Source: an uncultured Pseudomonadota bacterium
GTDB taxonomy: Bacteria > Myxococcota_A > UBA796 > JAFGLY01
Assembly (NCBI GenBank): GCA_937912125.1
Contig: CALDOK010000328.1
Coordinates: 1 to 37,950 of the forward strand
DNA: 37,950 bases
Direction: 5' to 3'
This document shows positions 16,703 to 24,617 of this stretch, piece by piece (within the stretch, counting starts at the first letter, position 1; every line of letters begins with the position of its first letter). The notes under the pieces were generated by a model. The model saw nothing but the letters and a program-made list of their open reading frames with translations. It was not told the origin of the DNA and did not search any database. The position numbers and the translations under genes are program-made.

Positions 16703-16706
16703 TAAG

Positions 16707-16745
16707 GAAGTCCCGCCGGGTGCATCGCTCCTTCGGCGGGGCTTC
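16707..16745 (+). terminator. Second hairpin after rpsA, 12-bp stem
   Basis: GAAGTCCCGCCG (16707-16718) pairs with CGGCGGGGCTTC (16734-16745) with a single G-U wobble and a 15-nt loop. It starts 4 nt after the first hairpin and ends about 9 nt before the Shine-Dalgarno of the LapA-like gene. It could be part of a terminator pair or control translation of the downstream gene. Confidence 0.45.
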
Positions 16746-16767
16746 GCTGCGTCCGGGGAGGTTCGAC

Positions 16768-17049
16768 ATGAAGCATGCCAAGCTCATCTCTGTGCTCACG
16801 GCTGTGGCGTTGGTCGCGGGAGCCATCTCGCTGTTCATCATCCAGAACTACGAGCGCACCACCGACCTCTCCATCAACCTGATCGTCTACAACACCCACC
16901 TGGCGGATCCCGTGTCCGTGCCCCTGCTGCTCATCGGCACCTTCCTGGCTGGTGGACTGTTCGGCCTGATCGCGGGCCTCGTCCTTCGCGGCCGGCGCCG
17001 CGGAACCGAGATGGGCGGCGGCTCCGGCCTCGACGACGCCTGGGCCTAG
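16768..17049 (+). CDS. LapA-like (DUF1049) small membrane protein
   Basis: The ATG at 16768 is chosen because GGGGAGG lies 6 nt upstream; it also gives the expected N-terminus, a short basic stretch (MKHAK) and a membrane helix at about 5-25. A second helix spans about 46-70, and between them lies FIIQNYERTTDLSINLIVYN, which matches the LapA/DUF1049 pattern of an N-terminal helix, an FxxQN motif and a beta segment. A basic cap GRRRG and a Gly-rich tail end the 93-residue protein. E. coli LapA works with LapB in control of LPS synthesis; equivalence here is inferred from topology only. Two hairpins separate it from rpsA. Confidence 0.7.
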   Translation: MKHAKLISVLTAVALVAGAISLFIIQNYERTTDLSINLIVYNTHLADPVSVPLLLIGTFLAGGLFGLIAGLVLRGRRRGTEMGGGSGLDDAWA

Positions 17050-17103
17050 CCCCCGGTCGGTCGGCCCCTCACTGCATCCCTTTATTTTCCTCTGGAGCAC
17101 TAC

Positions 17104-18141
17104 GTGCCTGATCTCAAGAGCAACGAATCCAACAGCCTCAACATGGTGTTGGCCCTCGGCATCGTCATCGCCATCGTCTTGGGCGCCTTGGCATCCTACG
17201 CCGCCTACCAGGTGGGCCACGGCCAGGCCGAGGCCGAAGCGGCCGCGCAGCTCACCGCCAAGCAGCGCGAGGTCGATCAGCTCAAGGCCGACGTAGCCAA
17301 GGCCCAGGCCGGCTCCAAGAAGGGCAGCAAGTCTGCGCCGCCCCCGGTCAAGACCTCCACCCTCACCGCCGCCGATCTCGACGTGGCCGCCCTGGCGCAG
17401 CTCCCCGCCGACAAGCAGGCCGTGGCCCTGGGCGTGCTCAACAGCGTCGTCGGCCCCTGCGATCCCTGCGTCGAAGCGGGGCTCTCTCTGGCCGCCTGCA
17501 CCAAGGCCAAGGGCGCCATCTGCGAGAACGTGAGCGGCCTGGTCGGCCGCGCAGCACGCCTGGCCGGCGAAGGCAAGAGCGCCGAGCAGATCACCGAGCA
17601 GGTGAGCTACCAGGCGGGCTGGGCCCGGCTGGACCTCAGCGGATCACCCCGGCATGGCAGCGCCGACTCCCCCATCGTCGTGGTCGAGTACTCCGAGTAC
17701 CAGTGCCCCTTCTGCAAGCGCGCCCAGACCACCATGCACGAGCTCGAGGAGAAGTACGGCGACCAGGTCAGCTTCGTCTTCAAGCACTTCCCCCTGGCCA
17801 AGCACACCCAGGCCAAGCCCGCCGCCATCGCCAGCATCGCCGCCGAGCGCCAGGGCAAGTTCTGGGAGTACAAGACCGCGCTCTTCGAGCACCAGAGGGA
17901 CCTCAAGAACGAGGGGATCTACGAGCAGATCGCCACCGAGGTCGGCCTGAACCTCGAGCAGTTCCGCCGCGACATCGCCGACCCCACCATCGAAGCGCAG
18001 ATCAAGGCCGACGTCACTCAAGCCAAGCAGGTGGGCGTCACCGGTACGCCGTGCTTCTTCGTCAACGGCTACAAGCTCAAGGGCGCCAAGCCCCTGGAGG
18101 CCTTCGTGGACGTGATCGATCGCGAGCTCGCCGACCGATAG
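17104..18141 (+). CDS. Membrane-anchored DsbA-like thiol oxidoreductase
   Basis: GTG start with GGAG 6 nt upstream. The 345 residues begin with one membrane helix (about 14-36), then a coiled, Ala/Lys-rich stalk (about 40-80). A small cysteine-containing region follows (CDPC at 119-122, Cys132, Cys140). From about 180 a DsbA/thioredoxin domain runs to the end: EYSEYQCPFCKRAQ with active-site Cys201-Pro-Phe-Cys204, FKHFPLAKHTQAKPAAIASI and the cis-Pro region VTGTPCFFVNG. It would catalyse disulphide formation or exchange in the periplasm while tethered to the inner membrane. Such two-part proteins are common in Myxococcota. The cysteine-rich region could be a redox partner domain (inference). 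The next gene, rsmB, starts 7 nt downstream. Confidence 0.88.
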   Translation: MPDLKSNESNSLNMVLALGIVIAIVLGALASYAAYQVGHGQAEAEAAAQLTAKQREVDQLKADVAKAQAGSKKGSKSAPPPVKTSTLTAADLDVAALAQLPADKQAVALGVLNSVVGPCDPCVEAGLSLAACTKAKGAICENVSGLVGRAARLAGEGKSAEQITEQVSYQAGWARLDLSGSPRHGSADSPIVVVEYSEYQCPFCKRAQTTMHELEEKYGDQVSFVFKHFPLAKHTQAKPAAIASIAAERQGKFWEYKTALFEHQRDLKNEGIYEQIATEVGLNLEQFRRDIADPTIEAQIKADVTQAKQVGVTGTPCFFVNGYKLKGAKPLEAFVDVIDRELADR

Positions 18142-18148
18142 CGCCCGC

Positions 18149-19432
18149 GTGAGCAAAGGCAAGCCTCTCCGCTCATCTGGACCGGACCGCGTCAACCCCG
18201 GCCGTCGGGCAGCGCTGCGCGCGCTGCTGCGGGTGGACCGGGGGGAGCGCGGGGATCGCGCCCTCGAGCTCGAGGCGCCCCCCGAGGGGCGCGACCGGGC
18301 CCTGGCGTGGCACCTGCTCAGCGGCACCCTGCAGCACCGGGCCGAGGCCGATCATCTCATCGGCGCCAGCTCCTCCCGCGCCATCGCGACCCTGCAGCCC
18401 GCCGTGCTCGCCGTGTTGCGCATGGCCACCTACGAGCTGCGCCACGGCAGGGCGCCGGCCAGGGCCGTGGTTCATCAGGCCGCGGAGCTGACACGGAGCG
18501 AGGCATCCCGCGGTGCGGTCGGGTTTGTCAACGCGGTGCTCCGCAACCAGCAGAGGAGGGCAGGGGAGATCCCGCCTCGGCTGCTGCTGAACCACCCGGA
18601 GTGGCTCTTGGAGCGCTGGGAGCAGCGCTACGGGGCCCCTGCGGCTGCGGCCTGGGCCCAGAGCAACAACCAGCCACCTCCGCTCTGCCTGGCGGCGTCC
18701 GGTCCCGTCGTGGAGCTGGACGCCCTGCTGCGAGCAGCGGGCCTCGAGCCCGAGCCCGCCCTGGCCGCAGGGGCCGAGGTGTCCGGGCTTCTGCGCGTGC
18801 TTGGGCCGGTGGGTCAGGTGAGCTCCTTGCCAGGCGCCAGCGAAGGGCGATGGTGGGTGCAGGACGCGGCCGCCGCCGCGGTGGCGGACCTTGTGGGCTG
18901 CCAGCCCGGCTGGCGCGTGCTCGACGCCTGTGCGGCTCCAGGGGGCAAGACCTTCCGGCTCATCTCCCAGGGCGCACGAGTGGTGGCGGTGGATCGTTCC
19001 CAGCCTCGGCTGGACCAGCTCACCGAAGGCCTGGACCGCCTGGGGATGCAGGCCGAGCTCCAGCAACACGACTGGATCCAGGGGGATCTGCCTGGTGAAC
19101 GACCGGCCTTCGATGCCGTGCTCGTGGATGCGCCCTGCTCTGGCCTCGGCACCCTGCGTAGGCATCCGGAGATTCGCTGGCGCCGTGCGGCCCATGAGCT
19201 CCCCGAGAACGCCCAGCGCCAGATCGCCATCCTGACCGCTGCGGCACGCTGCGTCCGCTCGGCTGGGGTCCTGGTCTATGCCGTCTGCTCGGGGGAGCCC
19301 GAGGAGGGGGAGCAGGTGGCGCGCCGCTTCCTCGAGCAACACGACGACTTCCGCCAGGACGTCGTGTTCTGCAGCGCCCCCCCCAGCTCCGGTGAAGACG
19401 CGTTCTGGGCTGTGCGCCTGCTGCGGGGATAG
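18149..19432 (+). CDS. rsmB: 16S rRNA (cytosine-967-C5)-methyltransferase RsmB
   Basis: Uses S-adenosylmethionine to methylate C967 of 16S rRNA. The 427 residues combine an N-terminal NusB-like RNA-binding domain (about 15-150: RRAALRALLRVDRG, then VLAVLRMATYELRHGRAPAR and GAVGFVNAVLRN) with a Rossmann methyltransferase. Motif I is DACAAPGGKT, motif IV is DAPCSGLGTLRRHPEIRW with Cys330, and motif VI is YAVCS with the nucleophile Cys380. Length and order match RsmB/Sun. The GTG start at 18149 has only a weak ribosome-binding site. It lies 7 nt after the DsbA-like gene and 30 nt before mutS, so the three may be co-transcribed. Confidence 0.93.
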   Translation: MSKGKPLRSSGPDRVNPGRRAALRALLRVDRGERGDRALELEAPPEGRDRALAWHLLSGTLQHRAEADHLIGASSSRAIATLQPAVLAVLRMATYELRHGRAPARAVVHQAAELTRSEASRGAVGFVNAVLRNQQRRAGEIPPRLLLNHPEWLLERWEQRYGAPAAAAWAQSNNQPPPLCLAASGPVVELDALLRAAGLEPEPALAAGAEVSGLLRVLGPVGQVSSLPGASEGRWWVQDAAAAAVADLVGCQPGWRVLDACAAPGGKTFRLISQGARVVAVDRSQPRLDQLTEGLDRLGMQAELQQHDWIQGDLPGERPAFDAVLVDAPCSGLGTLRRHPEIRWRRAAHELPENAQRQIAILTAAARCVRSAGVLVYAVCSGEPEEGEQVARRFLEQHDDFRQDVVFCSAPPSSGEDAFWAVRLLRG

Positions 19433-19462
19433 AGAGGCCCAGCAAGCAGCACCGGAGGAGAT

Positions 19463-22069
19463 GTGAGCAAGGCGCTCGACACGCCCATGTTCCGCCAGTA
19501 CCTGTCGCTCAAGGCGGAGCACAAGGACGCGTTTCTGTTCTTCCGCATGGGGGACTTCTACGAGCTGTTCTTCGATGACGCCGTAGCGGTCGCGCCCATC
19601 CTCGAGGTTGTGCTCACCAGCCGCAACCGCAACGGCCCTGATCCGGTGCCCATGTGTGGGGTGCCGGTCAAGGCGGCCGACACCTACATCCGCCGGGTGG
19701 TCGACGCCGGCTTCAAGGTGGCCATCGCCGAACAGGTGGAAGATCCGCGCCAAGCCAAGGGCCTGGTGGATCGCAAGGTCGTGCGGGTGGTCAGCCCGGG
19801 TGTGGTGCTGGATCCCGAAGGCCTCGAGGCCCGAGAGCCCAACTACGTGCTCGGGATCTGCAACGGCAGGGACCAGCGCTACGGCCTGGCTTTCCTGGAC
19901 GTCTCCACAGGCGATCTCAGGGTCACCGAGACCGTCGGCCTCGAGGCCACCTGCGCCGAGCTGGGCCGGCTGCCCGTGCGCGAAGCGGTGCTGCCCGACG
20001 ATCTCGAAGGCCGGGACGAGGTGCTCGCCCACTTGAGCGACACGCTCATCAACCAGCTCCCCCGCGCCCGCTTCTCCCGAACGGGGGCCCGGCGAATCCT
20101 GCACCAGGTCTTGGGCGTCACGGACCTCGGAGGGTTCGGCGCCGCCGGGCTCGATCCGGCCATCGCCGCCGCCGGCGGGGTGCTGCACTACGCCCGAGAC
20201 AACAGCCACTCCGACCTGGGGCACGTGCACCGCATGCGCGTGGTCCACCAGGGCGGCCACATGGTGCTCGACGAGACCACCCGCCGCAACCTGGAGCTGT
20301 TCCGCCCGCTACACGGCGCTGGCCGACGCGGCACCATGATCCACCTGCTCGACCGCAGCGCCACTCCCATGGGGGGACGCCTGCTCCGAGAGTGGCTGGC
20401 CTTCCCCCTCCTGGATCCCGTGGCCATCCGCACTCGGCTGGACCGCGTCCAAGCGCTGCACGACGACATGGCCGCCCGCGACCTGCTCCGAAAGGCGCTG
20501 CGCGAGGTCGCAGATCTGGAGCGTATCGGCAGCAAGGTGGCCCAGGGCACCGCCCACGGCCGGGATCTCACCGCCCTCCGGCGCTCCCTCGAGGCCCTCC
20601 CCGGGGTACTCGAGGTGCTCTCCCGCAACGACGTCATGGTGGCCGTCTTGCCCCAGGACCGCTGCACCGACGTGCTCGAAGCGCTGGCTTCTGTGCTCGA
20701 AGACGAGCCCCCCTTGGCCCTCACCGAGGGCGGGCTCATCCGGCCTGGTCTGGACCCCGAGCTGGACGAGCTGCGCGTGTTGGCCAAGGAGGGCAAGGGC
20801 GCCATCAGCCACATGGAGGATCGGGAGCGTGAAGCCACGGGGATCAACAGCCTCCGCATCCGGCATCACAAGACGCAGGGCTACTTCATCGAGGTTCGGC
20901 AGTCAAAGCTCCACCTGGTCCCGGAGCGCTACCGCCGCTGGCAGACTCTCACCAATGTCGAGCGCTACATCACCGCCGAGCTCAAGGAGTTCGAGGACAA
21001 GGTCCTGACCGCTGACACCCGCAGCAAGGCCATGGAGTACGAGCTCTTCATCGAGCTGCGTCAGCGCGTGGCCGAGCAGCTCTCGCGCCTGCAAGCCCTG
21101 GCCGCTGCCATCGCCGAGCTCGACGTGCTGGGCACCCTGGCCGAGGTGGCTGTTCAGCACCGCTATCGGCGGCCCGAGGTCCACACCGGGCAGTCCCTCG
21201 AGCTGCACGACGCCCGCCACCCCGTGGTGGAGACCATGCTCGACGACGAGCGCTTCGTGCCCAACACCCTCGAGCTCGAGCCTGAGCAGCGCCGCCTGGT
21301 GATCCTCACGGGGCCCAACATGTCCGGCAAGTCCACCATCATGCGCCAGGTGGCGCTGTGTACGCTGATGGCTCAGATGGGCTGCTTCGTGCCAGCCCGG
21401 ATGGCCAGAGTGGGCATCTGCGACCGCATCTTCGTGCGCGTCGGCGCCAGCGACGACCTGGCCAGGGGCCGCTCCACCTTCATGGTCGAGATGGCCGAGA
21501 CCGCCAACATCCTGCACAACGCCACCCAGCGTTCCCTGGTGTTGCTGGACGAGATCGGTCGCGGCACCAGCACCTACGACGGGCTGGCCATCGCCTGGTC
21601 GGTGGCCGAAGCGCTGCACGACAAGATCCGCTGCCGCACGCTGTTCGCCACGCACTACCACGAGCTGGTGGGCTTCGCGCGCAAGCACCCCCGCGCCGTC
21701 AACATGCGTGTCGCGGTCTCGGAGATGGGCGAGCGAATCATCTTCCTGCGCCGCCTGCAGGAAGGCGCCACCAGCCGCTCCTACGGAATCCAGTGCGCCC
21801 GCCTGGCCGGGATTCCCCAGCCGGTGGTGGACCGCGCCAGGGAGGTGCTCAAGGAGCTCGAGCGCCGACGCCCCCGCGACGACCGGCAGCTGTCCCTGTT
21901 CGATCTCGACGCGGACGCCGCCGAGGCCCTGCCTGACACCTCGCCGCCGCCCACACCCGAGCCCAGCGCCCCCGACCTGCTGCGCCAGGCCCTCGCCGCC
22001 ATCGACCCGGATCGCCTCACGCCCCGGGACGCCATGGACGCCATCTACCGCCTCAAGACATTAGGCTAG
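19463..22069 (+). CDS. mutS: DNA mismatch repair protein MutS
   Basis: Recognises base-base mismatches and small loops and recruits MutL using ATP. A GTG start with GGAGG 4 nt upstream gives 868 residues (E. coli MutS 853). The mismatch-binding motif FRMGDFYELF carries the Phe32-Tyr33-Glu34 wedge. Connector and lever domains follow, with the clamp at HKTQGYFIEVRQSKLHLVPE. The ATPase has Walker A GPNMSGKS (617-624, Lys623), DDLARGRSTFMVEM, Walker B LVLLDEIGRGTSTYDG and THYHEL. The C-terminal segment after 820 resembles the oligomerisation tail. No mutL is in the window. The gene seems intact and full length. Confidence 0.98.
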   Translation: MSKALDTPMFRQYLSLKAEHKDAFLFFRMGDFYELFFDDAVAVAPILEVVLTSRNRNGPDPVPMCGVPVKAADTYIRRVVDAGFKVAIAEQVEDPRQAKGLVDRKVVRVVSPGVVLDPEGLEAREPNYVLGICNGRDQRYGLAFLDVSTGDLRVTETVGLEATCAELGRLPVREAVLPDDLEGRDEVLAHLSDTLINQLPRARFSRTGARRILHQVLGVTDLGGFGAAGLDPAIAAAGGVLHYARDNSHSDLGHVHRMRVVHQGGHMVLDETTRRNLELFRPLHGAGRRGTMIHLLDRSATPMGGRLLREWLAFPLLDPVAIRTRLDRVQALHDDMAARDLLRKALREVADLERIGSKVAQGTAHGRDLTALRRSLEALPGVLEVLSRNDVMVAVLPQDRCTDVLEALASVLEDEPPLALTEGGLIRPGLDPELDELRVLAKEGKGAISHMEDREREATGINSLRIRHHKTQGYFIEVRQSKLHLVPERYRRWQTLTNVERYITAELKEFEDKVLTADTRSKAMEYELFIELRQRVAEQLSRLQALAAAIAELDVLGTLAEVAVQHRYRRPEVHTGQSLELHDARHPVVETMLDDERFVPNTLELEPEQRRLVILTGPNMSGKSTIMRQVALCTLMAQMGCFVPARMARVGICDRIFVRVGASDDLARGRSTFMVEMAETANILHNATQRSLVLLDEIGRGTSTYDGLAIAWSVAEALHDKIRCRTLFATHYHELVGFARKHPRAVNMRVAVSEMGERIIFLRRLQEGATSRSYGIQCARLAGIPQPVVDRAREVLKELERRRPRDDRQLSLFDLDADAAEALPDTSPPPTPEPSAPDLLRQALAAIDPDRLTPRDAMDAIYRLKTLG

Positions 22070-22094
22070 GGTTCCTCTTCACACGAACCCACCC

Positions 22095-23324
22095 ATGAGT
22101 CGGCAGTCCTGCATCCCCCTGGCTCTTCGGAGCGGCCTGGTCGTGCTGGTGGCATGGCTCGCGCTGGCGCCTCGGGCCCAGGCTGCCCAGCTCGAGCAGG
22201 TGCTGCTCTTTCTGGGGGCGGAGCACAGCAGGCTGCTGCTGGTCTTGGACGAGCCCGCCTCGGATGTGAGCTCCCACAGCTCGCCCGCAGTGGGCAGCGC
22301 GCCAGCCAGGGCCACGGTGATGTTGGACGACACCGCCCTGGCGTCCAGGCTGATCACGCCCTACCTGCAGCGCCCAGGCGGGGCCGAGATGCCCGTGGGG
22401 CAGCACGGGATCAAGCAGCTGGTGTTCTCGTCCATGGGCCCGCGAGCCCAGGTGGTCGTGGAGCTCGAGCGCGCAAGGAACCTCTCCATCACCGCCGTGG
22501 GCGACCGAGCCTACCTGCTGGACCTCCGGCTGCCAGACACGCCGCCAGACGCCAGCTTGCCCGAGGCGCCAGCCCTGGCCAACTGGCTCGCGGGGCTCTC
22601 CATGGCGCCGTCCAAGGCCCACGAACCCCACGCGCGCCCTCGCATCGTGGTGGACCCCGGCCACGGCGGCTGGGACTCGGGCGCGGTGGGCTGCACCGGC
22701 ACCCACGAGGCGGACGTGGTCTTGGCCTTGGCACGCAGGGTGGCCACCGGGCTCGAGCGGGAGCTGGGAGCCGAGGTGCTGCTCACGCGGGAGGACAACA
22801 CCTTCCTGTCCCTGCACGAGCGGGCGGCCTTCGCCAACTCCCGGGACGCCGACATCTTCATCTCCATCCACGCCAACGCCGCCCCAGCCCCTACGGTCTG
22901 GGGGATCGAGACCTACTACCTGGACGTCGCCAGCGACGCGAACGCCGCCGCGGTCGCGCTCCGTGAGAACGCCTCGGTCCACACAGGGGTCCAGGCCGAC
23001 GACGCCGCCAGCCGCGTGCTCAGCGAGCTGGTGGTCTCGGGCACCAGCGCCATGTCCCGGAAACTGGCCAACGAGATCCAGGGCGCCGTGGTGCAGAACC
23101 TGTCCCAGCTCATGGGCCCTGGCCAGACCCGGGATCTGGGCGTCAAGTCCGCCATGTTCACGGTGCTCGTCTCCACGCGCATGCCCTCCATCCTCTTCGA
23201 GGCGTCCTTCCTCACCCATCCAGACGACGAAATGAGGCTGCGTACGCCAGCTTTTCAGCGCGCCACCGCCGACTCCATCGTCCAGGGCGTCCGGAGCTAC
23301 CTGGCCGCCACGGAGAGCGAGTGA
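22095..23324 (+). CDS. Cell-wall amidase (AMIN + Amidase_3, AmiC-like)
   Basis: An N-acetylmuramoyl-L-alanine amidase that cuts the bond between MurNAc and the stem peptide, used for daughter-cell separation in the AmiA/B/C family. The 409 residues start with a signal peptide (about 1-32), then an AMIN-like beta domain (about 35-160) that localises such enzymes to the septum or outer face, then a zinc-dependent Amidase_3 domain. Visible zinc ligands are His190 (DPGHGG), Glu205 (HEADVVLALA) and His259 (FISIHANA), with catalytic Glu369 (LFEASFLTH). The 3' end overlaps the xerD start (GTGA), which links two functions acting at the end of the cell cycle, septum cleavage and chromosome dimer resolution. 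Confidence 0.93.
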   Translation: MSRQSCIPLALRSGLVVLVAWLALAPRAQAAQLEQVLLFLGAEHSRLLLVLDEPASDVSSHSSPAVGSAPARATVMLDDTALASRLITPYLQRPGGAEMPVGQHGIKQLVFSSMGPRAQVVVELERARNLSITAVGDRAYLLDLRLPDTPPDASLPEAPALANWLAGLSMAPSKAHEPHARPRIVVDPGHGGWDSGAVGCTGTHEADVVLALARRVATGLERELGAEVLLTREDNTFLSLHERAAFANSRDADIFISIHANAAPAPTVWGIETYYLDVASDANAAAVALRENASVHTGVQADDAASRVLSELVVSGTSAMSRKLANEIQGAVVQNLSQLMGPGQTRDLGVKSAMFTVLVSTRMPSILFEASFLTHPDDEMRLRTPAFQRATADSIVQGVRSYLAATESE

Positions 23325-24277
23325 GCCGCGCAGCCGCGGATGAGGGCAGGGGAGGGGGAGGGGACAGACCCCTCCCCGTCGATCTCGATCTCGCTGTCGA
23401 GGGCTTCCTGGGCCAAGCTCGTGTGGAGCGCGGGCTGAGCGTCAACACCCTCGAGGCCTACCATCGGGACCTGGAGCGCTTCTGCCGCTGGCTCGACCTG
23501 GCCCAGAATGTCACAGATCCTGCACATGTCACGCGGGAACACATCGCCCTCTACCTGGGCACACTCCTCGATGATGGGCTCTCCAGGCGCAGTCTCGCCC
23601 GGCACCGTGTCTCTGTTCGCCAACTCTTCCGCTTCCTGCACCAGGAAGGCCTCCTCGCGGTGGACCCCGCTGCCCAGGTCGAGGCTCCGCTGCCGCGCCG
23701 CACGCTGCCCACCGTGCTCAACCAGGAAGAGGTCGAGCGCCTGCTCGCAGCCCCTGATGTCAGCACGCCCCTGGGGCTGCGGGATGCGGCCATGCTCCAG
23801 CTGATGTACAGCGCTGGCCTGCGGGTCAGCGAGCTGGTGACCTTGCCTCTGTCAGGGCTCGCGCTGCGGGCCGGCTTCATCCGCGTCCGCGGCAAGGGCA
23901 ACAAGGAGCGGATGGTGCCCGTAGGCGATCGAGCCATTGGTCTGCTGCAGCGCTGGCTGGCAAGCGGCAGACCGGAGCTCGATCCCAGCGGTCGGGCGAA
24001 CACCGTCTTCGTCAGCCAGCGCGCCAGGGGTATGACCCGGCAGACCTTCTGGCATCGTGTGCGCCACCATGCACTCAGCGCCGGCGTCACCGGTGATGTC
24101 TCGCCCCACAAGCTGCGCCACAGCTTCGCCACGCACCTGCTCGAGCACGGCGCCGATCTGCGGGTGGTGCAGGCGCTGCTTGGCCATGCGGACATCTCCA
24201 CTACGGAGATCTACACCCACGTGGCCCGGGAGCGTCTACGGCGCATGCACGAGCAGCATCACCCCAGGGGCGAGTGA
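23321..24277 (+). CDS. xerD: Tyrosine recombinase XerD
   Basis: Resolves chromosome dimers at dif together with XerC. A GTG start overlapping the amidase stop (GTGA) gives 318 residues, slightly longer than usual at the N-terminus. The N-terminal core-binding domain has [19 protein letters not shown]. The catalytic domain has Arg168 (SAGLRVSEL), the GKGNKER lysine loop, His263 and Arg266 ([16 protein letters not shown]), His289 ([11 protein letters not shown]) and the nucleophile Tyr298 (IYTHV). The [11 protein letters not shown] and [11 protein letters not shown] segments favour XerD over XerC. No phage or integron genes are adjacent, so the housekeeping role is most likely. Confidence 0.93.
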   Translation: MSRAAADEGRGGGGDRPLPVDLDLAVEGFLGQARVERGLSVNTLEAYHRDLERFCRWLDLAQNVTDPAHVTREHIALYLGTLLDDGLSRRSLARHRVSVRQLFRFLHQEGLLAVDPAAQVEAPLPRRTLPTVLNQEEVERLLAAPDVSTPLGLRDAAMLQLMYSAGLRVSELVTLPLSGLALRAGFIRVRGKGNKERMVPVGDRAIGLLQRWLASGRPELDPSGRANTVFVSQRARGMTRQTFWHRVRHHALSAGVTGDVSPHKLRHSFATHLLEHGADLRVVQALLGHADISTTEIYTHVARERLRRMHEQHHPRGE

Positions 24278-24320
24278 CCATGGGCAAGCCCTCCAAGCTC
24301 GTCTCTCTGTGGGCCCTCCG

Positions 24321-24379
24321 GCCAGCCTCGACCGTCGAAGACGGGATGGATGTGAAGCGCGTGTCGGGCCGAGGCTGGC
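24321..24379 (+). repeat. Inverted repeat with nested hairpin after xerD
   Basis: GCCAGCCTCG (24321-24330) and its exact complement CGAGGCTGGC (24370-24379) form a 10-bp stem. Inside is a perfect small hairpin CCGTC-GAA-GACGG (24332-24344). It begins about 44 nt after the xerD stop and has no T-run. Confidence 0.55.
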
Positions 24380-24399
24380 GTAGAGGGGTGAAGGAGTAC

Positions 24400-24434
24400 G
24401 GTGGAGCCGGCGGCATCCAGGCCTCAGCTCCACC
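24400..24434 (+). repeat. 8-bp stem-loop GGTGGAGC/GCTCCACC
   Basis: GGTGGAGC (24400-24407) pairs exactly with GCTCCACC (24427-24434) across a 19-nt loop. It is the second strong stem in the gap, 20 nt after the first, and together they suggest a folded RNA. Confidence 0.5.
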
Positions 24435-24521
24435 ACGAAGTGTAGAGGTGGTCAACAGGCTCGCCAATCAGGGCTTGTCCTGAAAAGTGGATGCCCGAAC
24501 CCTGATAGCGCAGCGCGGAGA

Positions 24522-24550
24522 TTATCATGGTCTATGATTTACCATAATAT
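24522..24550. promoter_or_regulatory. AT-rich imperfect dyad (operator-like)
   Basis: TTATCATGGT (24522-24531) and ACCATAATAT (24541-24550) are inverted copies matching at 8 of 10 positions, 9 bp apart. A TATGAT box (24533-24538, 5 of 6 to the -10 consensus) sits between the arms. The surrounding 50 bp are 32% GC in an otherwise GC-rich window. Confidence 0.4.
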
Positions 24551-24605
24551 CCCTTATCGGATCATCTAGTCCTGTACCCCCCTGCCGTGACTCCCGCCGC
24601 CGCAC

Positions 24606-24611
24606 TATACT
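24606..24611 (+). promoter_or_regulatory. -10-like TATACT 6 nt before ATG (possible leaderless start)
   Basis: TATACT matches 5 of 6 consensus bases and ends 6 nt before the ATG of the MopE-type lipoprotein gene, so transcription would begin at the ATG. There is no Shine-Dalgarno sequence. A -35 box at the right distance is poor (TGCCGT), which lowers confidence. Confidence 0.4.
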
Positions 24612-24617
24612 GTCGCC

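Larger units (their letters stand above)
24278..24617. other. 340-bp non-coding gap with stem-loops and AT-rich patch
   Basis: No convincing gene was found; the short frame from 24280 to 24483 has no ribosome-binding site and an unlikely composition. The gap holds two long stem-loops (24321-24379 and 24400-24434), then an AT-rich patch (24521-24570, 32% GC by direct count) with a dyad, and finally a -10-like box just before the next gene. The first half could be the 3' end of the xerD transcript or a structured small RNA. Confidence 0.6.

Noticed and set aside
14710..17220. Minus-strand open frame of 836 codons opposite rpsA
   Set aside because: It is antisense to a certain S1 gene. The protein is a monotonous Asp/His/Val/Leu-rich string with no domain, explained by the GC-biased third codon positions of rpsA.
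18173..20260. Minus-strand open frame of 695 codons opposite rsmB and mutS
   Set aside because: It spans two well-supported genes on the other strand and carries no recognisable motif.
24280..24483. Short open frame after xerD (about 67 codons)
   Set aside because: No Shine-Dalgarno, unlikely composition, and it overlaps both stem-loops; the region is better read as non-coding.
24522..24550. dif-like recombination site next to xerD
   Set aside because: The AT-rich dyad is tempting, but the arms run in a different order from dif (CATAA...TTATG core) and no XerC/XerD half-site match is seen.
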